Of a stretch of 64,000 nucleotides of DNA, positions 11,764 to 23,347 are shown in pieces (the first letter of the stretch is position 1; every line of letters begins with the position of its first letter). The notes beneath the pieces are model-generated. The model saw only the letters and a list, made by a program, of their open reading frames with translations, had not been told where the DNA came from and did not search any database. The DNA comes from Paramecium octaurelia (taxonomy: Eukaryota; Ciliophora; Oligohymenophorea; Peniculida; Parameciidae). The position numbers and the translations under genes are program-made. The DNA lies in contig CAJJDP010000143.1 of NCBI GenBank assembly GCA_905182995.1, forward strand, positions 142,372-206,371, written 5' to 3'.

Positions 11764-12235
11764 TCATAGCCATGAAATTCTAAAAGCTGATTTACTTACA
11801 ACTTTTAATCCTATTCCTAAATGTATTTGAATTGATTTTCTAATTCTTATTGTTTTTAAGATTTTTAGGGAATAATGACTTTTGGAGACGGAGGAGGGAG
11901 AATATCATGACTTTGAACATGCTTAGACTTCTTTAAGGCTGTTTCAATTTTTAACTCTTCATATGCGACATTCATGCATTGATTGACATTTCCTTTCATC
12001 AACAATTATTACGTTTTATTTTTGAAAACCAAAAATTTATTGCTTTTTATGGATTCGAAATACTCTACTCCAATCTAGTTGAATCCTAAAATATTACTCG
12101 ATATAATTCTAACAATTAATTGACAACCTCTATTGTGACATTATTGCATTCTACTTCCATTTCTAAATATAAAATATTTTCAGCAAAAAATGGAGGCAAA
12201 CTTTTCGAATGCTCCTAAAACAAGGACTTATTCAT
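11764..12235 (-). CDS. Unknown protein, 142 aa
   Basis: Exons joined by introns of 23 nt (GTAATA...ACTAG) and 20 nt (GTAAGT...TTTTAG) give exactly 143 codons. The protein begins MNKSLFQEHSKSLPPFFAEN and is helical and Gln/Lys-rich, with one Pro-rich turn (ILPPPSPKVIIP). The stop is unusual: the frame stays open after it and continues into the next gene downstream, so the TGA may not be a true end. No homology recognised. Confidence 0.5.
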
Positions 12236-13003
12236 GTAACTTAAACAAATTATTAAAATTTTATTGTTAACTAATAATTTAATCTTTTATTAAAATCAAT
12301 AAACTGTTTTAAAAATTTATCCATACTCCATTAACTGCATTTATACTTTATTTTTAATTACTTCCTATAATATGATTTTAGATTCATGGAAATAATGAGG
12401 AAAATTCAAGTCTGTAAATTTTATTTAAAAATTGAAGATTCTCGCTCTAATCGTTTATATTAAATGAAGGGAATTTAAAAATAACATTTGTATTTTAATG
12501 GAATGTAGAACAAGCATATGGAAGAAATTTTGGTTTTGGATAAGCATATGAAATCCAAAGGTATCAGAGGAAGACCTTTTCAGTTTCTTCAGTATCGAAA
12601 TTATTCAAAATTTCAAATCTCAAGCGATTGAAAAGCTTTCTAACTAATCCATAACATAAAGTATTGCTATTATATCTTAAAATTGTCACTTGCTAAAGTA
12701 TAAAATAAATGGAAAATTATTATCATTGATTCTTCATAATACGATAAAATAAATTAATATATTTTGGGCATAATTTACTTTTAGAAATTTTACTTTAAAA
12801 GTCTTAAAAATTAACTTTATATAATATTTGCAAATAATTTTCACATCAAGACGATATAAGTTTATATATGTACATAGTTTGTGGAAGATGTCAAATTTAC
12901 ATATTGGCTACGATTTGATGATTCAAAGCAATATTTGTTTAAAATTTAAAAATAAATAAGTTCAAATAAACTTACAAGAATAATCATAATTATAATATTT
13001 TTG
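12236..13003. other. Intergenic with one tiny open frame
   Basis: 768 bp of AT-rich DNA between divergent genes. Only a 55-codon frame, 12464-12631 on the plus strand (MKGIQKQHLYFNG...), looks slightly protein-like. It could be a small gene or a remnant. No RNA gene or repeat was seen. Confidence 0.3.
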
Positions 13004-15180
13004 ATGCAATTCTTCGTTATATCAATAGTCTTTGCTCATGCTGTTAGCTAAGAACTTATATTATTTGCTAGTTCATTCACAGATAAAAAGCTTGTTAACT
13101 TAGAAGGTAATTTGTTAGACTATTTAGGTTGGAGATTATACCCTGAAAATCCATTAAAATCAGGGTTTGGCTCATTATCTGCAAGTGATGATGACTATGC
13201 AGGATTGTATTCGTTAAATGGAGAGCCGGATAAGACCTACACTGCTGGAATGCATAAAATTTATGACAACATTCCTCCGCACTCTTTCTTAATTATAAAT
13301 GTGAAAACATTAATGTTTCTAATTTTATATATATATGTAGATCAAATTATGGCCAAGGAGGCTTAGGTGCAATTGTTATTAGAGCAAATGGAGCTGTAAT
13401 TATGAATGAAGAAAATCCTTTAGATATAGTTAATAATTACAAAAAAACGAGTTTTTAATTACCTTTTATATCATCATCACCTTCTGTTATAATTGAATTC
13501 CTTTTTTCCGTGAAAAATATTATTAGAGTAAATTGTAAATAAAATTTATTAGACTTTGACTTTTGGATTTCGAGAGTTTGAACTATATTACAAAAAATGT
13601 CCTGCTGGGTGCTTATTTTGTTAAACTAAGGATTTAAAGTCCAGTGATTGTAATTTGTGGTCTTTAGGTCATCGCTCATTAGCTGATTCAAATCCTTTGA
13701 ATGAAGGTTGGTTGATCAATTTTTAAGGCCAAAACATATATAATACTGAGTATTGTCAAGGTTTTTATATTATTTTATGAAATTAGATGACAAAGCTATC
13801 AATTTAATTGGATTGGCATCATCGACTTAATCTATTGAAAAAACAGTTCATTTAAAGCCTCATTATAAAATGATTATTTAGTACAAGTTGCTCTTACTAG
13901 GAGCTGAATCTTCTATGTACACTTATTTTAATCTTGAATTAAATGATATTGTTGTTTCTGATATCAAAATTGCTACCTATACAGAAGGATCCAAGGTTTG
14001 CAAATTTAGGAATCCCATAAGTTATGGAGACTACATTTTGTAGACAAGTTACGAAAACTTTCATTAAGATACAATTTTAAAATTCAGGACTTATAGTTAA
14101 GGAGGTAAGTCATACTTATAAAACTTCAAGTGGACTATCAGAAACTTTGAAATTTATATTAAGAAATGTCATCAGGATTGTACTGATACTTGTTTTGGTC
14201 CAAAAAATACTTAGTGTATAAGAGATAAGTATCCAGAATTCAAAAATTTTATAAGTTATTTTACAGATTCTTTATTTACAGACACTTAATAATGGCAAAT
14301 GATAACTCCAAACTAACCAAAGTCGCCAAATTATTGTAGTGGTTTATCAATCTTTGGTGGTTATCTCTAATTAAATGGTGATTATTTTATTTAAAGAATT
14401 GTTACTTTTTAAGATCATAAAACAATTTAAATTTCATTTAAGTTTTACCAGATAGATAATTTTAATAATGATATATTATATGTTGTTGTTGATGATCAAA
14501 TAGTATATTAAACAGTCATAGAATCAATAATAGATTTAACACAAGCAAATCCATTATGTGGAATTTACGATAAATATGATAAAGTTCTAAAGATTTCAAC
14601 AGATGTAATTTCACACACTCAAAAATAAAGTATAATACAAATTTATACTAATTAACCACAGACATCTTAAGGATATTGGGGAATTAGAGATTTTTATATC
14701 AAATAAGATTAAAATGTTTACATCTAGGAATTCAAATCACTCAGATTTTAAATTATTGATTGGTTATTATTTCCTTGGAAAATAACATAAAAATTATAAG
14801 TGATTGATACTTGCAAAAACTAAAATTACATAATAAGCAATAATAATTTAGGATAATTCTCAAAATTCAGAAAAATTATATTTAATATACCTACTCATAA
14901 AAGAATTAGAATTTAATTTACCATAATCCTTACTTATACAAGTATAATTGAAAATACAGTTTAGATTAATTATTAATTAGATGAAAATGAAAATTAAAAA
15001 ACTAAATATTTAACTTTGATAAATGATTAATATTGTGAAACTTCAATATTAAGTAAAGCTTATACATTTGATGATATCATTACTCATTCCAATGAAAATT
15101 TATTTTTAGTCTTATCGATTGATAGTATCTCTATTAATTGGGGAATAAGAGATTTCTATCTTTCTTATTCTGATTTATGA
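13004..15180 (+). CDS. Secreted W-G-I-R-D-F repeat protein A, 699 aa
   Basis: Three introns (26, 25 and 26 nt; two begin GTT) give 700 codons. The N-terminus is a signal peptide (MQFFVISIVFAHAVS). The protein is built of about four modules of 130-170 residues. Each starts with a Trp-containing segment, contains beta-rich sequence and closes with a motif like WGIRDFYI, seen as FGFREFEL, WTIRNFEI, WGIRDFYI and WGIRDFYL. Cys clusters follow two modules (KKCPAGCLFC and KKCHQDCTDTC). There is no membrane anchor, so it is probably secreted or bound to the cell surface or a lumen. Two relatives lie in this window (B and C). Function unknown; the module end recalls a carbohydrate-binding beta sandwich, but that is a guess. 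Confidence 0.8.
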
Positions 15181-15289
15181 ACATTAATTATTATTTATTT
15201 TAAATATTTAAACTTAAAATACATTACAATTCTTATTTTGACTACTTAATGTAATATATGTATCTTTAAAGTTAATATTAAAGTTTAAT

Positions 15290-16640
15290 AATAACATTTT
15301 TGTTATTTTTTAACATCAATTTAATATCCATACTAAACTAAAAGAGTAGGCTGAAAGCAAATCACATAATAATATCTTATAATTCTAATATATATTTACT
15401 TAACGAGGCAATTTATTTCTTAACTTTTAGAATAAAGACGAGGTTTCTGATTTGTCTAATAATAATTTCATATTTCTTAAATTAAAATTTTCAAACATTT
15501 TAAGGACTTCTAGTCAGCCAGGAAACGCAGGTATTGAATTTGAAAAAATAACTCTTCCGTTTTCAAAAGAATTCCTTGTAAGTTTACTTACTAAAGTCTA
15601 TATTCTCAATTTTAAACTGTGCTCTCAATAATTTCCCTTTACGATGAGGCTAAAGTAAAATTTTGTATAGTCGTAGTTTGAGTCTATTAATAGAATGAGA
15701 TAAAGCATAGAGTTGGGTGTGACTGTAATGGACTCCTAACTTTAGGTATGCAAATTTATGGTTAAAAATTATAAATTCAAAGAAATTCTATTTCAATTCG
15801 TCCTTTCTTAATTTTAATTTTGCTAAAATATGAGAGTTAAAAAGTACTTAGTGCATTCTAGGAGAAAGCATAAGGTTTAAGTAATTTGTAAGAAAAGTTT
15901 ATACCCTACAATAAAAACTAATAGCAACTTACTAGTATATGATTGAAATACCTACTTTTTGGTTTTAAGCCATTTTTAAGTGAACAGAAATATTGGTCAT
16001 GGTGCTTATTATTATTACTTGGATACATAAGAATTGAATCTGGAGAATTTATATTTAAATAAAATAGGATATTTTATTAATCTCAAAAACTACTATGTCA
16101 AAGCCTATGCTTTTCAGTTTGATCTTTCCAAAGTCTTAATTGGATAATTGCGAATGAGCCTTAAATTGCTGCATTACAAATGATAATTAGTAGAAATACA
16201 ATCTAAATGATTGAATAAATGGCTCCAATCTTCGCATAATTGATTTTAACAAAATCTTATAATGTAAATCTTAAATATCATTCAATTTGATAGTTTATTT
16301 AAAAAAATTCATAGTTACAGTGAGAGCACATAAAATATATTTATTTTTCAGAGATGTAGTGTTGATAATTCTTACTTTTATAAAAGGATAACTTACTAAA
16401 AAGGGTTTGAGAAATACATTTCAACTCTACAGGTAAAAATGCGATAATGTCTTAAAAATAAATTAAAAATCAATCTAATTTCTACAGAGAATGAATATTC
16501 AAAAATAATTTCATTTATACGATTATTTATGAAGAAGCAAATTATATTTTAATAAACTCAAATAAAAAGAAACATGAAATGGATCGAAAAAAATGTTATT
16601 ATTGTTGCAAATAATTTAAATATATAAATTATATCTAATC
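15290..16640 (+). pseudogene. Coding-like stretch, unresolved gene or relic
   Basis: A frame on the plus strand is free of TGA from about 15290 to 15952 and resumes in the same frame after it to 16190. Segments read like protein (TSSQPGNAGIEFEKITLPF, IGHGAYYYYLDTQELN, IAALQMIISRNTIQMI) but lie in different frames, and no set of 20-35-nt introns joins them all. One likely intron of 22 nt joins SLYDEAK to FESINRM. No start codon fits. The F-x-K-x-F...V-x-S-I pattern faintly recalls an H-type lectin fold; this is weak. It may be a decaying duplicate, which are common after whole-genome duplication in Paramecium, or a real gene I could not splice. Confidence 0.35.
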
Positions 16641-16846
16641 TTTGAATATTCTCAGCAACAATAGAATATTCAGTCAGAATACTTGATAATAAATCAAACA
16701 GTTTCAAAATCAACAATTATAATTACATAATATATAAATATATTTTCAAAACTAAAACTGAATTCTTTGAATCTGTTGCAGTTTTATGAAAAATTATATC
16801 ATTTAATGCAAACAAAATAATATTTAGATCTATTAATATAATTAAA

Positions 16847-18667
16847 ATGGGAAGTAGTGCCTCAACTAGAATAAATGAATTCTAAAAAATAGAAGCTGAT
16901 CTTAAATTGACTACATTACCTGACCTCGATAAAGTAAATCTAAACTTATTCCTTAGCTTTTAATTGTTGCCTAAGATCTCCTTAAAGTAACTGAGTAACT
17001 TAGATCAAGGATTGTATCATATCATGACCTAATGATGAGAGCAGTGAAATTGCAATCTTATAAAAACGTGACTTTGATTGATGCCTTCAAAGTCTGGTAC
17101 TTGTGCACTTTGGTGTGTAATGACACAAAAGAGGACAGCGTATAATTTCAATGCAAAATTGAAAATTTTGAGCAGGAAGTCTTGTCTGAAAGTCTAAAGA
17201 AACTAATGAGTTTTGTACTGATCTTCATCTATAAGTAGGGCAGCGTAGTGGCTTTTGCAATTGAAGAAAAGTTCATTCAAGACGAGAAGGAACATTTGAT
17301 AATTTGTGAAACAGGAATATGTGGGGATTTTAAATTGCAATTATGGCCTTTTATTTGCTCATCCTTTTTAAGTTATTTGAGATCTGCCGTTAGACTAGCC
17401 CCATTTTTAGAAGAGAAAATCAATAACTAAATTAATTTGATAAGAAAATACTTAGATGTACATAAAGCTGAGAAGTTAACAAAAAGTATAAATTAATAAA
17501 CCTTAACTCATATCTGTGAGTAATTCAAATATTTTGGATTATTGGTTGACAAATATCATCAAGAAGTCAAATTGTTTACCAAAAACTACAAAGACCAAAT
17601 GAAAGAATTGCATCCATTGAGTTAGGAAGTGCTTAGAGAAGAAGGAAATCAAAATTACATTCTAAATGATGAGTAATATTCATTAATAATTATTTTATAG
17701 GAGAACAATCTTAAAAACAAAAATACAAAATATTATAAAAAAATTTCTACCCAATTATGAATTGAAAGAAGAAGTTGATATTAGATAAGAAATGTTGTTG
17801 AAAGAGTAAAGAAGAAAAGTAAAACCAAAAACAAAATTGGAAAGAAGAAGAACAGAACAAGCAGCTTTAACATTCCCTACCACTTACCACTGGGTAGGTC
17901 ACGAGTACTTTGACACCTTCTTTTCAGCTTAGTCACTAACTTTATCTGAATTAGAGGAATGTCGTTCTCAAGGAGAAGAAGCCAGAAAAAAGTTATTCAA
18001 AATCACTGGAGTCAATCAATGGAAGGACAATACTATAAAAAGTGTATTTGAATGTCTAACATGGATATTATCTGCTGAGCTTAATAAGAATCTTAAAGAC
18101 AAAGAATTCAAACTGCTTAAAGATGAGCCTTGGATTCATTTTATAAAACAAAAAAAGCACAAATTTACTGAGCTATCCTCTTAAATAGTTGCCAGTTTAA
18201 AAATATGGTTAAAATACTTTAGTCCAATTAGATATGAAAGAATCTATAATTATTAGTATTTTATTCATCGATTATTATTTAGTTAAGATTTCTCAAGGCG
18301 ATAAAAAGAACTTGAAAAGAACAAATTTGAATTTCATCATTTAATCAGAGATCTTCCTCCATAAAATCAATATAATGCGCTTTCAAGTTTTAGTAAAAAT
18401 ATTAGAGTAAATGAAACTTACATGAGTAAGATTGTAAAACTTTTTGAGATGACTATTCAAAGTAATGGTAAAATGGGAGAAGAATTATATGAAAATTGGT
18501 AAGAGATTGTTAATCAGGCTGATTCAATCAATTATTAACTAGGCACTCCTTTTAATGAATTCATTAAAGAATTTAGACCCAATACATTGGCAGAATTAGA
18601 CGAATTGTAAAATAGAAAAGCTGAAAGAAAGTAAACTAAGTTATCGATTGCCTGCCTTGAAATTTGA
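16847..18667 (+). CDS. Unknown protein with N-myristoylation signal, 589 aa
   Basis: Introns of 23 and 28 nt leave exactly 590 codons. The protein begins MGSSASTR, a strong N-myristoylation context (Gly2, Ser6), so membrane attachment is expected. The rest is mostly helical with no signal peptide or membrane helix. A basic run around residue 330 (KPKTKLERRRTEQ) may aid membrane contact. Neither kinase, GTPase nor known scaffold motifs were found. The last 386 bp are repeated at 19678-20063 through the contig overlap; this copy is the complete one. Confidence 0.75.
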
Positions 18668-19676
18668 ATATAATTAGATATAAATATTATTCATTATCAG
18701 GATACCAAAATCTTCTCATATTATATATTAATATTTCTGAGACCAAAATAAATGGCTGGTTCTAATAGTCCACCTATGAGTATGTAATATATTTGATATA
18801 CTTCCATCAGCTTAAAACTCTAATATGGCTGTCGAACTTGAATGATCTAGCCATGCTTCAAAAAAGAATTTTTAGCTTCTATTAGTACTATCACATAGAC
18901 TAATCTCGGAAGTCAAGATAAAGTTTTATTTCCAAACATTTTGTCCATCAATATTTAAATAAAGATATCTAGAATTATTGAATTTGAATTGATATATCAC
19001 AACTACTTCAAAACTTACTAAAATCCTCTAGTGATTTGGAATGCTTGTGAGTTGTTTACGTAGGATTTTATCTCTCTAAATATAAACTAGTTTAAAATTC
19101 TAATTTTAACAATCCATTATTTGAAGGGCATCTGTAAAACTATACCAAAAAACCATCGATTTATCATCCTTTACAAATGATTTGGTAAAAACTTTCTTAT
19201 CTGCTTAAATCTACAGTTCTCTAATCCCCCAACGACCTAATTTTTAAAATTTAATTACCAACAGTAGTTGTTCCTAATACGTAAAATTTAATTATGGCGT
19301 TATCAAAAGTATGGGCTATAGAATTGACTTTGATTTAAAATGAAGTGTCAAGTTATTAAGAATTTCCACATAGTTTTGTCCCAACTGAATAATCAGTAAT
19401 ATAAAGTAATTATTATTCGAAATCTTTAACATCATCAACTTCAATATAAAATTTTTCGTTATTTTGAAACGAATCTATTTAATAAAATGTAAGAGATATA
19501 GTAAGTTAACTGTGCTTTGGAAGATCAAAAATAGGGTATTATAATTTTTAAAGTGAGATATCTTGCAAACCTCCAATAATTTACTGACCATTACAGATTT
19601 TATTATCAGTGTAAACGGAAACTTCATTCCATCCATCAAGTAAATTAAGGAGAGGGTCAGTAAAAAAACTAATCAA
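18282..19676. repeat. Contig-overlap repeat 1, left copy (1395 bp)
   Basis: Identical to 19678-21072 as far as read, and it ends exactly at the N at 19677. It holds the 3' end of the myristoylated gene and the 3' third of family member B. Best explained as two overlapping contigs placed end to end. Confidence 0.9.
18716..19676 (-). CDS. 3' part of W-G-I-R-D-F protein B, overlap copy
   Basis: Same sequence as 20112-21072. It ends with the WGIRELQI module and stops at TGA 18716-18718; its 5' side is cut by the N at 19677. It should not be counted as a separate gene. Confidence 0.8.
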
Positions 19677-19677
19677 N
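19677..19677. other. Single-N contig join 1
   Basis: One ambiguous base between the two copies of a 1395-bp perfect repeat. It marks an unmerged contig junction. Confidence 0.9.
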
Positions 19678-20063
19678 GTTAAGATTTCTCAAGGCGATAA
19701 AAAGAACTTGAAAAGAACAAATTTGAATTTCATCATTTAATCAGAGATCTTCCTCCATAAAATCAATATAATGCGCTTTCAAGTTTTAGTAAAAATATTA
19801 GAGTAAATGAAACTTACATGAGTAAGATTGTAAAACTTTTTGAGATGACTATTCAAAGTAATGGTAAAATGGGAGAAGAATTATATGAAAATTGGTAAGA
19901 GATTGTTAATCAGGCTGATTCAATCAATTATTAACTAGGCACTCCTTTTAATGAATTCATTAAAGAATTTAGACCCAATACATTGGCAGAATTAGACGAA
20001 TTGTAAAATAGAAAAGCTGAAAGAAAGTAAACTAAGTTATCGATTGCCTGCCTTGAAATTTGA
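19678..20063 (+). CDS. 3' end of the myristoylated protein gene, overlap copy
   Basis: Repeats 18282-18667 exactly, including the terminal TGA, but lacks the 5' part because the contig starts here. It is an assembly duplicate, not a gene fragment in the organism. Confidence 0.8.
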
Positions 20064-21072
20064 ATATAATTAGATATAAATATTATTCATTATCAGGATA
20101 CCAAAATCTTCTCATATTATATATTAATATTTCTGAGACCAAAATAAATGGCTGGTTCTAATAGTCCACCTATGAGTATGTAATATATTTGATATACTTC
20201 CATCAGCTTAAAACTCTAATATGGCTGTCGAACTTGAATGATCTAGCCATGCTTCAAAAAAGAATTTTTAGCTTCTATTAGTACTATCACATAGACTAAT
20301 CTCGGAAGTCAAGATAAAGTTTTATTTCCAAACATTTTGTCCATCAATATTTAAATAAAGATATCTAGAATTATTGAATTTGAATTGATATATCACAACT
20401 ACTTCAAAACTTACTAAAATCCTCTAGTGATTTGGAATGCTTGTGAGTTGTTTACGTAGGATTTTATCTCTCTAAATATAAACTAGTTTAAAATTCTAAT
20501 TTTAACAATCCATTATTTGAAGGGCATCTGTAAAACTATACCAAAAAACCATCGATTTATCATCCTTTACAAATGATTTGGTAAAAACTTTCTTATCTGC
20601 TTAAATCTACAGTTCTCTAATCCCCCAACGACCTAATTTTTAAAATTTAATTACCAACAGTAGTTGTTCCTAATACGTAAAATTTAATTATGGCGTTATC
20701 AAAAGTATGGGCTATAGAATTGACTTTGATTTAAAATGAAGTGTCAAGTTATTAAGAATTTCCACATAGTTTTGTCCCAACTGAATAATCAGTAATATAA
20801 AGTAATTATTATTCGAAATCTTTAACATCATCAACTTCAATATAAAATTTTTCGTTATTTTGAAACGAATCTATTTAATAAAATGTAAGAGATATAGTAA
20901 GTTAACTGTGCTTTGGAAGATCAAAAATAGGGTATTATAATTTTTAAAGTGAGATATCTTGCAAACCTCCAATAATTTACTGACCATTACAGATTTTATT
21001 ATCAGTGTAAACGGAAACTTCATTCCATCCATCAAGTAAATTAAGGAGAGGGTCAGTAAAAAAACTAATCAA
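19678..21072. repeat. Contig-overlap repeat 1, right copy (1395 bp)
   Basis: Exact repeat of 18282-19676 at an offset of 1396. Sequence continues past 21072 into the rest of protein B, so this copy carries the true continuation. Confidence 0.9.
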
Positions 21073-22312
21073 TTAAGTCATAACTTTAGTTGTACTATAG
21101 CAATCAGATTCGAGGGGACCTGAACAGCTCTCCAAGCAGCTGGAATGGCATTTTTTCAATAATATTTTAAAATCCCTAATTCCCCATGGTGTATTAATGT
21201 CTGAACCTTATTGTTAAGAAAGAGTTATTTTTAAATTAGGTTGATTATGTGCATTTTAAACTTTAACCCTGATTGCTTGATCGCCCCTGAGTTGAGTTGT
21301 TTATTCTATAGGTATAAAGTTACACATCCTCATCTTTAGAACATCAAGTAGTTCAACAACTTCATAAACTGTTGCATCATCAAGTAAAACAGAAGTTATT
21401 GGCTTTGTATCTCGATTAAAATTAATGTATATTATTAGAAATTACACCTATATTGCATAATGTGGTTCTAGAAATACTGTTTTTTCTAATGTCGTTGTCT
21501 TATCGAAAAATCCAAAAAAATAAAACTATGTCTAACCTTTTCTTATACAAATATAATACTTCCGCATTTAATAATGTTGGCTGGTTTTTCTCCAAGTGGC
21601 TTCCAACCATCGTTATTGAAATTTTATAATTCTTTGGCTTTCATTTGAAAATCAACCATGAGCCAACTATTACAAATAGCAAGGTTGTTTAATTCACAGG
21701 TTTGGCAGCCAGAGGGGCACTATAGCAAATCAACTGTAAATTCTCGAAATCCAGATGTTGATAACTAGTATAATAGACAAATTGATACTGCTATTTTCCC
21801 TCCTAAATGCAAATACTCTAAAAGAAGAGTTTCAGCTGAATGGGAAAATTGGGTTGAAAATGCTCCAAAGTTTAATTAGATATGATTGGTCTCGCTAAAT
21901 AAGATAATTCTATACTAAAAAACAATTTTTCCATCAGCAAAAAGATAAGATTCTTATTCATTAGAGCTAGACTAAAGCATCAACTAACTAATGATTGGGT
22001 AGATATTTACGATTTATATTTGAATGTTATCTTAATCGTGTGATGAGGAGGAAGATCATATATCATGATATAGGCTCCATCTACAGTCAAGCTTCCATAA
22101 AAGCAATCGAGACCAAAAAACATATAATCACTCGGAAATTAAGCAAAAGGAAAAGTACATCCATAATTCCAACCTTTGTATTAGAGAAAATTTAAACCTT
22201 CTGTATACAGGACACCATTTAAATTTTGCAAAGGAGCACTTGTGAAGAAACTAAGATCGTTTGACTAAGCTAAAAAGGGAAGAGTTATAAATAGTAGAAA
22301 ATGCGAATTCAT
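20112..22312 (-). CDS. Secreted W-G-I-R-D-F repeat protein B (complete copy)
   Basis: Starts with a signal peptide (MNSHFLLFITLPFLAQS). Several introns of 21-25 nt are visible, for example after TFKYKS and after GGKIA. The layout matches protein A: an N-terminal module, then SGFREFTVDL followed by a Cys cluster (QCPSGCQTCE) like A's FGFREFEL-KKCPAGCLFC, then modules ending PWGIRDFKI and WGIRELQI. No membrane anchor. It converges on the myristoylated gene with a gap of about 48 bp. Proteins A and B lie 5 kb apart in opposite orientation and are clearly paralogs. Confidence 0.75.
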
Positions 22313-22663
22313 TAAAAATATAGTTCAATTTGATTTTAATAAGTTAGAATAATCCCTAAATTATATAATTAACTATTTTATAAAATTCATTTAGTCAAGT
22401 AAATAAGATGAAAAATGAATATTATTCTATCAGACTTCTTAATTTATTTAGATAGCATGATTCTGGTTCCATGAAGACCTATGATTTTTTTGAGTAAAAT
22501 TCTACATCTATCCATTATTAAAATTTAAAAGAATATTACACTTCTTAATACACAGTTACATTATTATTAGAAGGCTGGGTTTTTGTGATAAGAATTTCCA
22601 TCTGTTTTAATCTTATATTTATTTCTGTAAATTCTAATTAGACTTTTTTGACGTTTTAGAATT
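22313..22663. other. Upstream region of protein B
   Basis: 351 bp of AT-rich DNA between the start of protein B and the 3' end of the small unknown gene on the same strand. A weak open frame continuing the small gene (HDEILKRQKSL...) extends into it. Nothing else is recognised. It recurs at 25000-25350. Confidence 0.35.
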
Positions 22664-23003
22664 TCATCGTGATTCAGAATATTGATTTTATTTATAATCT
22701 TAATTTAAACTGATATGAAATTATCCGTTATTACGTTTTCCCTTTTCTAAATCTATTAAATCTATATTATTTCTTCTCTCATCAATTAATAATTGATCTT
22801 CTTTGAATTTTAATCACCTTTATGTTTATGCATTCAATTTACGGCAATTTTATTTTTTAGATCGATTTTTGGATATTGATAAGTTCCAGCAATTATAATT
22901 CCTATTTGCACTTAAAAATATAAAAGTCTTTTTGTAATCCAGATAATTATTTTAACATATCTTTTGGACTTTTGCTTATAAATTTTAAGATTGTTCCATC
23001 CAT
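22664..23003 (-). CDS. Small basic unknown protein, tentative
   Basis: From ATG 23003 the frame reads MDGTILKFISKSPKDMLKQL, then a helical Lys/Gln/Leu-rich stretch to residue about 65. A second piece (DERRNNIDLIDLEKGK...) in another frame ends at TGA 22664-22666. A splice joining them was not found. A helical N-terminal segment of this kind is plausible for a small soluble protein, but no family is recognised. The same sequence recurs at 25351-25690 and 26829-27168 because of the contig overlaps. Confidence 0.35.
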
Positions 23004-23346
23004 TATATCAATTAATTTATAGATAAGAAATAATGCTTAATATCTTTATTAGATTTTAATTATAATTATAGTTATCTTATAGGTTTTCATCTTATTTGCA
23101 GGTAAAACTTTTTAGCTCAGAAGGATGAAAATTAAATTTACAAATAAGATTGATTTATTGAATAAACTCTATCATTACTAATGCGAATGATAATTAATTT
23201 TTTATGTGATAAATAGATATTTTATAAATTAATTAGGCAATAATAAATTTCTCCCTGCCATATTCTGATTCTTCTTCATTATTAGTATATTTTATATACA
23301 TTATTATTAATTGATATTTAAAACTTAATATAGTATTGAAAATCAA

Positions 23347-23347
23347 N
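23347..23347. other. Single-N contig join 2
   Basis: One N between the copies of the 2686-bp perfect repeat. Confidence 0.9.

Larger units (their letters stand above)
20661..23346. repeat. Contig-overlap repeat 2, left copy (2686 bp)
   Basis: Matches 23348-26033 exactly at an offset of 2687 and ends at the N at 23347. It contains the 5' two thirds of protein B, its upstream region and a small minus-strand gene. Confidence 0.9.
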
